DNA of 64,000 nucleotides from Oceanobacillus saliphilus (lineage in GTDB: Bacteria; Bacillota; Bacilli; Bacillales; Amphibacillaceae): the NCBI RefSeq assembly GCF_023522835.1, contig NZ_JALCZU010000003.1, positions 248,001 through 312,000 of the forward strand. The letters are read 5' to 3'. The stretch's first letter is position 1. Each line of letters opens with the position of its first letter. Shown here piece after piece: positions 51,378 to 60,228 of this stretch. Both the position numbers and the translations under genes were made by a program. The notes under the pieces are model-generated. The model worked only from the letters and a program-made list of their open reading frames with translations. It did not search any database and was not told where the DNA came from.

Positions 51378-51403
51378 CAAAATCCGGGAAGTGACAGGCC
51401 CTT
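51378..51403 (+). repeat. GTGACAGGC element
   Basis: CCAAAATCCGGGAAGTGACA then GGCCC; third full copy of this element. Confidence 0.55.
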
Positions 51404-51665
51404 AAAAGTCAAACGTAAGATATTGAATTTATAACTTCACCCTGATGATATTACTGGCGAATAATCATTTTTAGTTCTTTTATCCTATTCCAAAAGGAGT
51501 TGCATCTATAATAAAAGCAAAATTGATAAGTTCTACTGGGATTGATTAAAGAAGCTAAAGTAAGTCCTTTATTTACAACAAGCTCTTCATAAAAGATCTA
51601 TTAATTGGATGTTAAAAAAGAATACGTTTCTGCTTGGTGGTTGAGCAGGGCTTCAGATGAGCTAA

Positions 51666-51746
51666 TTTGAATCTTTTCTTGTTCTTACCAGTGGAGGAAG
51701 TGGAAGAACGTTAATACTGATACGACCATTCTACTTGTTGACTTAG
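51666..51746 (+). pseudogene. Possible ABC ATPase remnant (Walker A region)
   Basis: A 27-codon stretch between stops reads FESFLVLTSGGSGRTLILI, which recalls the beta strand and Walker A of ABC ATPases (normally GPSGSGKTTL). The Walker Lys is Arg. Too short to be sure; the tenA remnant nearby makes a thiamine-precursor transporter a possible origin. Confidence 0.22.
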
Positions 51747-51806
51747 AAAATGACAGTAGTTAAAAAAGGTAGTCAGACATCCTGAAATATAAGGGAGGAA
51801 TTTTTT

Positions 51807-51980
51807 ATGCGCTTTTCATAGTCTTTAAGAAAAGCAACAAAACAAAGCTGGGAGTTAAGCCTAAATCATCCATTTTTACAGGGAATTGTCAAAGTTAGTT
51901 TACTGCTGGAAACTATCAAAAATTTTATTATGCAGGACATCTATTTACTCTTTATCCCTCACAACCTCACTCTCCTCTAA
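51807..51980 (+). pseudogene. tenA: tenA (thiaminase II) remnant
   Basis: A perfect ribosome binding site AAGGGAGGA leads to ATG at 51807, but codon 5 is TAG: MRFS-stop-SLRKATKQSWELSLNHPFLQ GIVKV... The frame then continues to TAA at 51978-51980. HPFLQGI and FIMQDIYLL match the N-terminal TenA segments HPFVQGI and FYVLQDYYYL. The remaining three quarters of the gene are gone. TenA salvages the thiamine pyrimidine. The intact start region suggests recent loss. Confidence 0.6.
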
Positions 51981-52309
51981 GAAGCGCATACATGAACTGC
52001 CAACAGATTAAATACAAACATTTATTCATATTTAATATAGAAATCCTATTCCTTGTAAAGATGATCCATTACTTTTATGGACAATGATGAAGGAAATCCG
52101 CTAATCTGAAACTATATCCAGTCAAATTACGTAATACCATTAATCTCCATAACATAAAAACAAAGCAGTAGGAAAGCAAATGAAAGAGTTATGCTGGATT
52201 CCTGAAGCATGGGATTGTCAGTCGGTTCCTATCCCACATCCCTAAACAACAAAAATCTTCACCCCTAAATATCAGCACGTCATTTTTACCCTTTAGGAGG
52301 CAAACACAA

Positions 52310-53677
52310 ATGAACAACCAATTAATCGCAGGCAAAACAATAAAGCAATGGAAAAAAGACTATCCGTTACTGGAGAAAATCAGCTCTACCGAGGAAGTAT
52401 TTTGGAAGAATCCTAGTTACTTATCTTTTGATGATGCGGTACATCACATTTCATTGACGGAGGCGGATGTTAAAAAAGCAGAAGAGAGATTACAACGTTT
52501 TGCTTCATATATCGCGGAAGCCTTTCCTGAAACTCGAGAATTAAATGGCATAATCGAGTCCCCAACAGTCGAGATACGAGAAATGAATCGTTGTCTTGAA
52601 GAAATGTTTCAGCAAAAAGTAGATGGGAAGCTATTATTGAAATGTGACAATCAGCTTTCTGTTTCTGGTTCGATAAAAGCAAGAGGCGGTATTTATGAAG
52701 TTTTAAAACATGCTGAAGATTTAGCTATAGAACATGGAATGATTACGATGGACGACGATTATTCTATCATCAATAGTCAGAAATTCAGAGACTTTTTTTC
52801 TCATTATTCAATTGTTGTAGGATCGACAGGTAATTTAGGGCTAAGTATCGGAATTATCGGTGCGAAGCTTGGATTTAATGTTACCGTCCACATGTCAGTC
52901 GATGCAAAACAATGGAAAAAGGATTTGCTCCGAAAGAAAGGTGTAACCGTTGTTGAACACACCTCTGATTATGGGAAAGCGGTAGAAGAAGGAAGAAAGC
53001 AATCCGATTTAGATGCAAATAGTTATTTTGTGGATGATGAAAATTCGATAAATCTATTTTTAGGATATGCTGTAGCAGCAACAAGATTGAAGAAACAACT
53101 GGATGAAATGAATGTGGTCGTGGATCAGGATCATCCACTATTCGTATATCTTCCATGTGGAGTTGGCGGTGGTCCGGGTGGCGTTGCATTTGGGTTGAAA
53201 ATGATTTTTAAAGATGATGTACATTGCTTTTTCGCTGAACCTACGCATTCACCGTCCATGATGATCGGCCTCATGACAGGTAAACATGACAAAATTTCAG
53301 TTCAGGATTTCGGCATCGATAATATTACAGATGCAGATGGACTTGCGGTTGGAAGAGCTTCTGGCTTTGTTGGTAAGACGCTGGAAAATTTAATCAGCGG
53401 AAGTTACACAGTAGATGATCAAACATTATATGTTCTACTAACTAGCCTTATAGATACAGAAAATATTCGTCTGGAGCCATCCGCACTTGCTGGCGTTCAC
53501 GGGCCAGTCCAATTGTTTAAAGAAGAAGAGGGACGAAATTATTTGAAAGATAAAAATTTAACACAAAAAATGGCGAATGCAACACATATAGCTTGGGGAA
53601 CTGGTGGAAGTATGGTACCTAATGAGGTCATGGAGGCATATTATCAACAGGGGTTAGCGATTAAAAATAAAGATTAG
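52310..53677 (+). CDS. dsdA: D-serine ammonia-lyase
   Basis: 455 residues, full length for DsdA. The PLP lysine is K123 in [11 protein letters not shown]; the PLP-phosphate loop is [10 protein letters not shown], and [12 protein letters not shown] is the substrate-binding loop of fold type II enzymes. It converts D-serine to pyruvate and ammonia, removing a compound that inhibits wall and pantothenate synthesis. TTAGGAGG lies 8 nt before the ATG. No transporter or LysR regulator adjoins; it is a single-gene unit ended by the terminator at 53712. Confidence 0.95.
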   Translation: MNNQLIAGKTIKQWKKDYPLLEKISSTEEVFWKNPSYLSFDDAVHHISLTEADVKKAEERLQRFASYIAEAFPETRELNGIIESPTVEIREMNRCLEEMFQQKVDGKLLLKCDNQLSVSGSIKARGGIYEVLKHAEDLAIEHGMITMDDDYSIINSQKFRDFFSHYSIVVGSTGNLGLSIGIIGAKLGFNVTVHMSVDAKQWKKDLLRKKGVTVVEHTSDYGKAVEEGRKQSDLDANSYFVDDENSINLFLGYAVAATRLKKQLDEMNVVVDQDHPLFVYLPCGVGGGPGGVAFGLKMIFKDDVHCFFAEPTHSPSMMIGLMTGKHDKISVQDFGIDNITDADGLAVGRASGFVGKTLENLISGSYTVDDQTLYVLLTSLIDTENIRLEPSALAGVHGPVQLFKEEEGRNYLKDKNLTQKMANATHIAWGTGGSMVPNEVMEAYYQQGLAIKNKD

Positions 53678-53711
53678 CATTTGTTTTTGAAAATGTTGCT
53701 CTTATAATGAG

Positions 53712-53757
53712 GGAGACAGTCTTAAAGCTTATAACTTTGGGGGACTGTCTCTTTCTA
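53712..53757 (+). terminator. Terminator of dsdA
   Basis: GAGACAGTC pairs with GACTGTCTC around a 21-nt loop and is followed by TTTCT, 35 nt after the stop codon. Confidence 0.85.
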
Positions 53758-54237
53758 ATTGGATAGATGATTGTGGTTGCTTGACATTGGTGTGTGGTCA
53801 CCCACTATGGTGCAGAGGGCGCATGATAGTGGCGTAATCCCGCTACTCAGTACGACATTTCCGCTCGATAAGAATTGGTCTCGAGAAACCTCACCGTTCC
53901 TTCAAAATCAAAAAGTTAACCACCCCATTATGAGATGGTTAACTTTATTAGTTATGGTCAGAGACCGTTCCTTCGTCCTCTAGTCCTTCTTAACTTTCCG
54001 ATTAATAGATAGTATTTGTTTTCATTGCTCTGCTTGTTTTTCTTCGATATGTGAGCCAATTATTACATTAATCCCCGGTTCGATGACAATCTGACTTATC
54101 AACCGTTTCTACTTTAATTCCATTTCCAAGCAATCATCAGCAAGCAGAAATAATTAGATCTACCTTGCTGTTTAAGCAGTGACTAACTACTCTTGGTTAG
54201 GTTAATTTACCTTCTATTTTATAATATATTAGCTGAT

Positions 54238-54264
54238 GAAGCACGAGAACCGTCCCCATGCTTC
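54238..54264 (-). repeat. Single repeat arm
   Basis: GAAGC, AGAACCGTCCCC, GCTTCC arm ending one base before the acidic lipoprotein stop codon. Confidence 0.85.
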
Positions 54265-54765
54265 CTATTCCATGCTATAATTTGCAAGTATTAGTTGGCC
54301 TGCTTCATTTTCGTAGTATTCAATGGTCATCGGTGTTCCAGGTTCTACAGAAGACCAATCGTCATCCATAAATGCAGTGATTTGCAGTGCGATTGTACTA
54401 TCTGCAGTTTTCACTTCTATTGTATGGGGGTCTCCCTGTCCATTGTAAGTTGCTTCTTCTTTTACGGTTTCTACATCAGCATTTTCCGACTGATCATCCC
54501 CATCTGCTTGTTCTTCTTCAGGTTCAGACGTTGTACCTTGATCATCAGATGCTGAGGAGTCTTCCGTATCTGAGTCCGTCTCTACATCTGCATCTGCATC
54601 TGATTCTGTTTCAGGACTATCTTGCACTGCCGACTCCTCCGTTTCATCCACTTCATTTTCTTCTGGTTCACTTTCATCTTGATCAGCAGTCGTTCCACCG
54701 CATGCTGTTAAGACTACTAAAAATAGGGCACTAATCAGTATAAAATATAATTTTTTTGCTTTCAT
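54265..54765 (-). CDS. Acidic lipoprotein, unknown function
   Basis: 166 residues. The signal peptide ends in lipobox LTAC (Cys22) followed by about 85 residues of Asp/Glu/Ser low complexity, then a compact C-terminal part of about 55 residues (ending MTIEYYENEAGQLILANYSM) that may be a small beta domain. I recognise no family. High acidity is expected of exported proteins in a halophile. GAGAGGTG precedes the ATG. A palindrome GATAGTGA-A-TCACTATC at 54809-54825 lies about 45 nt upstream and could be an operator. Confidence 0.7.
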   Translation of the reverse strand: MKAKKLYFILISALFLVVLTACGGTTADQDESEPEENEVDETEESAVQDSPETESDADADVETDSDTEDSSASDDQGTTSEPEEEQADGDDQSENADVETVKEEATYNGQGDPHTIEVKTADSTIALQITAFMDDDWSSVEPGTPMTIEYYENEAGQLILANYSME

Positions 54766-54808
54766 ATTTCACCTCTCCATAGAATATTAGTCTAATAGAC
54801 TGTTACAA

Positions 54809-54825
54809 GATAGTGAATCACTATC
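54809..54825. promoter_or_regulatory. Perfect palindrome, possible operator
   Basis: GATAGTGA A TCACTATC (8-1-8) between the CoA-transferase stop and the acidic lipoprotein start. It could be an operator for the lipoprotein gene or part of the upstream operon's end; no T-run. Confidence 0.35.
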
Positions 54826-54871
54826 ATGTTAAAAGTATACCAAATAAAGTTGTCTATCGTCCTATGTTTCC

Positions 54872-56092
54872 CTAAATGATCCCACTTTCCTTCAATCGTG
54901 CATACTCCTTGTCATTGTATTTCAATATACCCTTATACACTTCTTCATTATGTTCACCCAGCTCTGGCCCAGTCCACTCCACCGCACCTGGCGTTTCGCT
55001 TAGCTTAGGTACGATACCGGGAATATGTAGTTCACCAAGTTTTTTGTCGGTAATTTTCAGTATCATATCACGCATTTGATAATGGATATCATTAGCTATA
55101 TCTTCTGCATTATAAATACCACCGGCAGGGACTCCTGCTTCATCAAGCATTTGTGTCAAGGTTTCCAACTCATAGGTTGCTGTCCAATCTGAAATAATGG
55201 CATCCAATTCTTCCTGATTCTTTCCTCGTGCATTATGGCTTGAAAATCTATCATCCTCAGATAGCTCTTGCCTATTCATAACTTGGGTCAATCGTTTAAA
55301 AATATTATCTGCATTTGCTCCAATCACAATCCATTTGCCACATTTCGTAGGATAATTGTTAGATGGTGCAACGCCCGGTAAGATTGTTCCAGTACGCTCC
55401 CTGATTGCGCCAACCTTCATATATTCTGTTAAACTGCTTTCCATCACTGCGAAAACAGATTCATATAATGCCGTATCAACTAATTGCCCTTGTCTGTCCG
55501 GCGAACGATCTCGATGATGAAGAGCCATTAGGGCACCAATTACGCCAAACATCGCTGTTAACGAATCACCAATGGAAACACCAACACGAGTAGGCGGCCT
55601 GTCAGGATAACCGGTGATGTGTTTGAGCCCACCCATTGCTTCCCCAATACTTCCAAATCCTGCTTTATCCTTGTATGGACCAGTCTGACCAAACCCTGAA
55701 ATTCGAACCATAATAATGGAAGGATTTATTTCCTTCAACTCTTCATAGCCGAGTCCCCATTTTTCCATTGTACCTGGACGGAAATTTTCTACGATAATAT
55801 CCGATTCCTTAACAAGCTGTTTTGCTATTTCCTGTCCTTCTTTTCCCTTTAAATTTAAGGTGACACACTTTTTGTTCCTCGCCTGGATTGGCCACCATAA
55901 AGATTCACCATTATATTTAGCAGAGCCCCAATTTCGTAAAGGATCACCATTTGTTGGGGATTCTACCTTAATTACTTCTGCTCCAAAGTCTGCCATTAAC
56001 CTCGAACAGAAAGGGCCTGCAATAAAGGAACCGAATTCCAACACCTTAATATCTTGCAATGGTTTATTTTCTTTCATATTTTTAAATGTCAT
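54872..56092 (-). CDS. Family III CoA-transferase (CaiB/BaiF)
   Basis: 406 residues with the family III start KVLEFGSFIAGPFCSRLMADFGAEVIKVE, the DIIVENFRPGTMEKWGLGY block and ISGFGQTGPYKD; the catalytic Asp is expected in the segment around TALYESV. These enzymes move CoA between carboxylic acids. Last gene of the TRAP operon, 18 nt after the lyase gene; together they would activate and cleave the imported acid. GAGGGGAG precedes the ATG. Confidence 0.88.
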   Translation of the reverse strand: MTFKNMKENKPLQDIKVLEFGSFIAGPFCSRLMADFGAEVIKVESPTNGDPLRNWGSAKYNGESLWWPIQARNKKCVTLNLKGKEGQEIAKQLVKESDIIVENFRPGTMEKWGLGYEELKEINPSIIMVRISGFGQTGPYKDKAGFGSIGEAMGGLKHITGYPDRPPTRVGVSIGDSLTAMFGVIGALMALHHRDRSPDRQGQLVDTALYESVFAVMESSLTEYMKVGAIRERTGTILPGVAPSNNYPTKCGKWIVIGANADNIFKRLTQVMNRQELSEDDRFSSHNARGKNQEELDAIISDWTATYELETLTQMLDEAGVPAGGIYNAEDIANDIHYQMRDMILKITDKKLGELHIPGIVPKLSETPGAVEWTGPELGEHNEEVYKGILKYNDKEYARLKESGII

Positions 56093-56110
56093 TATTTTAT
56101 CTCCCCTCTA

Positions 56111-57019
56111 TTATGCCTGATGCAGATCCGTCGATAGACCTGCTTTCATCACCTGTCCCGGCAGCTTATAGCCCAATACTTTCTCCAGTTTCCTGGCAGC
56201 TGCAAGCAATTTATTCAGATCGGGATCAATCGGAATGTTCATCTGATCAAACATATGTGCAACATCTTCCAGTGCCACATTTCCCGTAGCTCCTGGTGCA
56301 AATGGGCAACCACCGATTCCACCAAGTGATGCATCAAAACTTCTGATTCCTGCATCATAACCGGCAAGTACGTTTGCCAGTCCCATTCCCCTTGTATTAT
56401 GAAGATGCAAACTAAGGTCTACATCTGGAAAATCATCTTTCAGCCTTTTTACAAATCGGGAAACCTGTAATGGATTTGCCATGCCGGTGGTATCTGCAAG
56501 CATAAACCTGTCCAATCCCTTAGCGGTTAACTTCTTGATAACCTCATGGACTCGGCCCACTTCATACAGCCCTTCAAATGGACAACCGAAAGTCGTAGCT
56601 AGACCTACATTTACCTTTTTACCATTCGATTCCATCAGTTGATAGATGTCAGCAATGCCGGTTATCGATTCATCTACTGTTTTATTTACGTTTTTCTTAT
56701 TATGTGTTTCACTGACAGAAACGACAACATTTACTTCATCCACATTTGACTCCAATGCAAATTCTGCACCTTTTACATTAGGAATGAGTGCAATAATACT
56801 GACATTCTCGCGATGAAGGTGTTCGATTACCTTTTTCGCGTCCTTCAATTGAGGAACCGCTCTCGGGGAAACGAATGAAGTTGCTTCGATTCGCCTCACT
56901 CCAGCTGCGATTATTTCATTGATAATACTGATTTTATCCTCTGTTTCAACCCAATCTTCCATCTGAAAACCATCTCTGCCTGTAACATCGGTAAGAAGTA
57001 CGTTTCCATTATCCAACAT
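56111..57019 (-). CDS. HMG-CoA lyase-like enzyme
   Basis: About 302 residues, a TIM barrel of the HMGL-like family. Active-site residues of HMG-CoA lyase are present: Arg-Asp in DVTGRDGFQ, Glu in RIEATSFVSP, metal-binding HxH in LHLHNTRG, and the mobile-loop Cys in GIGGCPFAPGATGN. It should cleave 3-hydroxy-3-methylglutaryl-CoA to acetoacetate and acetyl-CoA or citramalyl-CoA to pyruvate and acetyl-CoA. The ATG at 57019 has GGAGGAG 6 nt upstream; TTG at 57034 is less likely. Lies 4 nt downstream of dctM. Confidence 0.88.
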   Translation of the reverse strand: MLDNGNVLLTDVTGRDGFQMEDWVETEDKISIINEIIAAGVRRIEATSFVSPRAVPQLKDAKKVIEHLHRENVSIIALIPNVKGAEFALESNVDEVNVVVSVSETHNKKNVNKTVDESITGIADIYQLMESNGKKVNVGLATTFGCPFEGLYEVGRVHEVIKKLTAKGLDRFMLADTTGMANPLQVSRFVKRLKDDFPDVDLSLHLHNTRGMGLANVLAGYDAGIRSFDASLGGIGGCPFAPGATGNVALEDVAHMFDQMNIPIDPDLNKLLAAARKLEKVLGYKLPGQVMKAGLSTDLHQA

Positions 57020-57037
57020 ATTCATCTCCTCCAATCA

Positions 57038-58324
57038 TCATAAAAATAAGTTTGGTAAGAATGTAACGAGTGATGGGAAAATAATGAGTATGACCAGTAA
57101 TACCATAATTGGAATGATGTAAGGTACGACACCTCTGACCAATTCAATGTACGGTAAGTTCCCGACTCTTGTGATGGCAAACAAAACCATGCCAAAAGGC
57201 GGCGTTATCTCACCAATCATCAATGCTACAATCATGATTATTCCAAAATGCATCGGATCCCCGCCCACTTCCATAATCAGTGGTACTAATACTGGCGTTG
57301 CAATGGCGATGGAAACAATCGATGATAGAAACATTCCCAATAAAAGCAGAAATACGAGACATAGCCCCATCACAATATAGTAGTTTTCTGTGATTGTCGT
57401 TATTGTATTGGCAAACGTAACCGGAACACGCTCCCGTATAAGAATCCATGCGAATATATTTGCTACTCCAAGTATAATCATGATTACAGCGCTATCACGC
57501 ATCGTCTCTTTAAAAATTTTATAGAGATGTGGCAGTGTAATGGTACGATAGATGATAGTTGACAAAATGATTGCATATAAAGCTCCAACGGCCGCTGCTT
57601 CAGTCGCAGTAAATACGCCTGTCAGAACACCACCAATTAAAATAACAGGTGTCAATACAGGCAAAAAGGCCTTTTTGGCAGTACGGGCAATTTTTCCGAG
57701 AGATGCCTTGTCTTCGGTAGGGAAATTATTTCTTGTTGCCTGAATCGCCACAAAAATACTTAACGCAGTAGCCATCAATATCCCAGGAATAATCCCTGCA
57801 ACTAACAACTTATTTACAGACACCCCCGCAATGATTGCATAGAGTACAACAGGAATACTTGGTGGTATGATCGGTCCAATTAAAGAAGAAGCCGCCGTAA
57901 TACTTGCAGAAAATTTCCTCGGATAATTAGCATCGTTCATTGCTTTGATCTCAACCGAACCCAGCCCTGCAGCATCCGCAGTTGCCGATCCGCTCATCCC
58001 GGCAAAAATGACACTTGCCAAAATATTTACTTGGCCCATTCCACCCTTCAGATGCCCTACCAACGCTTTGGCAAAATCAAATAAACGCGTCGTCACATTG
58101 GATTCATTCATTACTTTTCCAACCAACAGGAATAAAGGGATTGCCAGTAACGTAAAACTATCCAATCCAAAAACAGTACGTTGAGCAATCAAAACGTCAG
58201 GAATTTCAAAAAGCCCTCGATCTAACAGAAAATATGTAAGTGAAGCAATACCCATTGAAAAAACGGCGGGAATACCGATTATAAGAGCGACTACGAGTGT
58301 CAGCAGCATAATCACCATGATCAT
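57038..58324 (-). CDS. dctM: TRAP transporter large permease (DctM)
   Basis: 428 residues, about twelve membrane spans. Family hallmarks: IPAVFSMGIASL near the start, GMSGSATADAAGLGSVEIKAM, PPSIPVVLYAI and GEITPPFGMVLFAI. It carries the sodium-coupled transport path. The ATG overlaps the DctQ stop by 4 nt (ATGA). Part of the dctP-dctQ-dctM-lyase-CoA-transferase operon. Confidence 0.93.
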   Translation of the reverse strand: MIMVIMLLTLVVALIIGIPAVFSMGIASLTYFLLDRGLFEIPDVLIAQRTVFGLDSFTLLAIPLFLLVGKVMNESNVTTRLFDFAKALVGHLKGGMGQVNILASVIFAGMSGSATADAAGLGSVEIKAMNDANYPRKFSASITAASSLIGPIIPPSIPVVLYAIIAGVSVNKLLVAGIIPGILMATALSIFVAIQATRNNFPTEDKASLGKIARTAKKAFLPVLTPVILIGGVLTGVFTATEAAAVGALYAIILSTIIYRTITLPHLYKIFKETMRDSAVIMIILGVANIFAWILIRERVPVTFANTITTITENYYIVMGLCLVFLLLLGMFLSSIVSIAIATPVLVPLIMEVGGDPMHFGIIMIVALMIGEITPPFGMVLFAITRVGNLPYIELVRGVVPYIIPIMVLLVILIIFPSLVTFLPNLFL

Positions 58325-58836
58325 TTGACATCACCGCCTTCGTTATTTCTGAAATCCAATATGTAACGTACAAGCTGATGTCCAAAAAATACTAACATGA
58401 GCAACGAACTTACAAACAACGCCAAGTATAGGACACCTTGAGAAATCGGAACCATCGTTAATGGAATATGCCAGCGATCGATTGTCATTCTTATGCTTCC
58501 TGTCAAAAAACTGAATGCCACGAGCGCAGAAAGAACCGTCGTAAAAAAGTAAAATCCCACCTGTGCTCGGTACGGCCATTTTTTTACCAAACCATCGATC
58601 AAATCCACGCGTAAATGATCTTTGTGTTTCACTGCAAGCACTGCACCAAGCAACACGGACCACAAATTTAAATATCTTGAGGCTTCTTCACTCCAAGTTA
58701 GTGGCATGCTCAACACAAATCGGAAGAACACTTGCATGATCACCACAATAAAAAATAAGATAAATAAGATTGTTGCTATATGTTCAATCAAAAATGCTAT
58801 GGCTGCCAACGCTCTCTTATAAAGATTTAATAGCAT
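58321..58836 (-). CDS. dctQ: TRAP transporter small permease (DctQ)
   Basis: About 171 residues with four membrane spans and the DctQ signature SMPLTWSEEASRYLNLWSVLLGA. The frame opens at an ATG at 58845, but GGAGGG abuts that codon; the ATG at 58836 has proper spacing and is preferred. It overlaps dctM by 4 nt and follows dctP by about 45 nt. Confidence 0.9.
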   Translation of the reverse strand: MLLNLYKRALAAIAFLIEHIATILFILFFIVVIMQVFFRFVLSMPLTWSEEASRYLNLWSVLLGAVLAVKHKDHLRVDLIDGLVKKWPYRAQVGFYFFTTVLSALVAFSFLTGSIRMTIDRWHIPLTMVPISQGVLYLALFVSSLLMLVFFGHQLVRYILDFRNNEGGDVK

Positions 58837-58882
58837 GCACTCCATCCCTCCAGATCACCAAAGTTTAAAACAGCTTTTTCTA

Positions 58883-59884
58883 TTAATCTCCCATTATTTT
58901 TTGGACTTCTTCATATACATCGGGAGCTAATTCATTTTGGGTAATTTTCTCAATCGCCGGTTGTGCTTTTTCTCTCAATTCTTCTTGGTCAACATAAACA
59001 ATTTCCATTCCATTTGCTTCGATTTCTTCCAAGAATGCTTCATTACTTTCAGAAACGATTTCATCCGCATATGCGAGCGTTTCGTCAATCGCCTGTGCGA
59101 CGATTTCCTGTTGCTCTTGAGTTAGCTTATTCTCCCATGTATCCTCACTGATAACCCATTGCTGGAACAGTTGAATATGTTCGGTTTTCATTAGGTATTT
59201 CTGATAATCCCACATTTGCCGTCCGGCGATGTTTGTAAGAAAATTTTCCTGAGCGTCCACCGTGCCAGTCTGTAATGCCGTTACAATTTCTGTAGCTGCA
59301 ATTGGTGTCGGAAGTGCTCCCAGTTCTGCCCACACATTCACCCACCATTCAATTTCCGGCATTCTTATTTTCAGACCTTGTAATTCTTCAATGTTTGAAA
59401 AGGGGACATTCGATGTTGTCCAACGTGCACCATAACCATGCAGACCCATTGGGATAATTCCACCCTTTTCTCTGCTGATTCTTTTGATTTCATCCCCGAC
59501 TTCACCGTCCATAAATTCCCTCATAGAATCAAGATCCTCAAACAAAAAAGGAATAGAAATTGCATTATATTCGGGGTAATATAATTCAGCCTGCAATACA
59601 CTGTAGCCAAGATCAATCTCCCCCATATTCATTTGCTCTAAAGCCTCCCGCTCTCCACCTAACTGACCAGCCATAAAAAATTCAATTTCAATCGACTCGT
59701 CACTCAATTCAGTTATTTTATCACCGAAAAAGTCCTTTATATCCTTATCGATTCCTGAATCATCCATCGTCGTGGCAAATACGAGCGATAACGTATCATC
59801 TTTTGAACTTGCTACAGGGCTTTCGCATGCCGCAACAACCAAAGCGATGGCAGCTAACAAAAAAATTAGATTATATTTCATCAT
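58883..59884 (-). CDS. dctP: TRAP transporter substrate-binding lipoprotein (DctP)
   Basis: 333 residues. The signal peptide ends in VAAC, giving a lipid-anchored receptor as expected in Gram-positives. The DctP fold shows ELSDESIEIEFFMAGQLGGEREALEQMNMGEIDLGYS and LKIRMPEIEWWVNVWAELGALPTPI, in which the Arg of KIRM usually pairs with a substrate carboxylate, so an organic acid is likely. GGAGGC precedes the ATG. First gene of the operon, with promoter at 59939-59967. Confidence 0.92.
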   Translation of the reverse strand: MMKYNLIFLLAAIALVVAACESPVASSKDDTLSLVFATTMDDSGIDKDIKDFFGDKITELSDESIEIEFFMAGQLGGEREALEQMNMGEIDLGYSVLQAELYYPEYNAISIPFLFEDLDSMREFMDGEVGDEIKRISREKGGIIPMGLHGYGARWTTSNVPFSNIEELQGLKIRMPEIEWWVNVWAELGALPTPIAATEIVTALQTGTVDAQENFLTNIAGRQMWDYQKYLMKTEHIQLFQQWVISEDTWENKLTQEQQEIVAQAIDETLAYADEIVSESNEAFLEEIEANGMEIVYVDQEELREKAQPAIEKITQNELAPDVYEEVQKIMGD

Positions 59885-59938
59885 TTAAGCCTCCATTAAA
59901 ATAAAATCGCCAATTTTCGACAAATGCAAATTAAAAAG

Positions 59939-59967
59939 AGCATACCATAATTAGATAATTTAGTAAA
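59939..59967 (-). promoter_or_regulatory. SigA-type promoter of the TRAP operon
   Basis: -35 TTTACT (59967-59962), 17-nt spacer, -10 TATGCT (59944-59939), 55 nt upstream of the dctP start. Confidence 0.6.
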
Positions 59968-59999
59968 CAACAATTTTACGAACTGTCAGAATTCAGAGC

Positions 60000-60115
60000 G
60001 GAAGCATGGGGACGGTTCTTTTGCTTCCATTTATGATGGAAAAAAATAGTACAAAGCAGCCTTCTATTTAGGTTACTTTGCACAGCTAGAAGCATGAGAA
60101 CCGTCCCCGTGCTTC
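60000..60115. repeat. Expanded REPIN-like pair (arms 60000-60028 and 60089-60115)
   Basis: Inward-facing arms 60 nt apart in a divergent intergenic region. The interior forms its own stem (ACAAAG...CTTTGC) and resembles the sequence after the arm at 48634. Confidence 0.88.
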
Positions 60116-60228
60116 TTACTTATTTTTCCCACATTTATGATATATTGTTTCCTATGTTGGGGTGTATGCTAGTGATATCACTTGGAATCTAGTTAAGATG
60201 ATTGCAGTGAAAGAATAATTGAAAGTCG

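Larger units (their letters stand above)
51212..52309. other. 1.1-kb region of decayed sequence
   Basis: No open frame of note. It contains a GTGACAGGC element (51378-51403), a short ABC-ATPase-like remnant (51666-51746), and a tenA remnant (51807-51980). CCTGATGATATTACTGGCG at 51441-51459 recalls the 3' core of TPP riboswitches, but the CTGAGA core is absent. 51981-52290 shows nothing recognisable apart from the dsdA ribosome binding site at the end. Confidence 0.6.
53678..54264. other. Intergenic region with hairpins
   Basis: Almost 590 nt with no convincing gene. It holds the dsdA terminator, a 10-bp hairpin AAGTTAACCA/TGGTTAACTT (53913-53945) and a repeat arm at the end. A minus-strand segment near 54060-54120 reads GINVIIGSHIEE with frameshifts around it and may be a gene remnant; I cannot name it. 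Confidence 0.45.

Noticed and set aside
51441-51459. TPP riboswitch
   Set aside because: Only part of the 3' core is similar; the CTGAGA core and closing helices are missing, so it is mentioned only as a possible remnant.
52210-52242. Diverged repeat arm upstream of dsdA
   Set aside because: GAAGCATGGGATTG and GTCGGTTCC recall the arm core, but spacing and termini do not fit well enough to count it.
53771-53983. 70-codon plus-strand open frame after dsdA
   Set aside because: No ribosome binding site, runs through a 10-bp hairpin, composition unlike real genes here.
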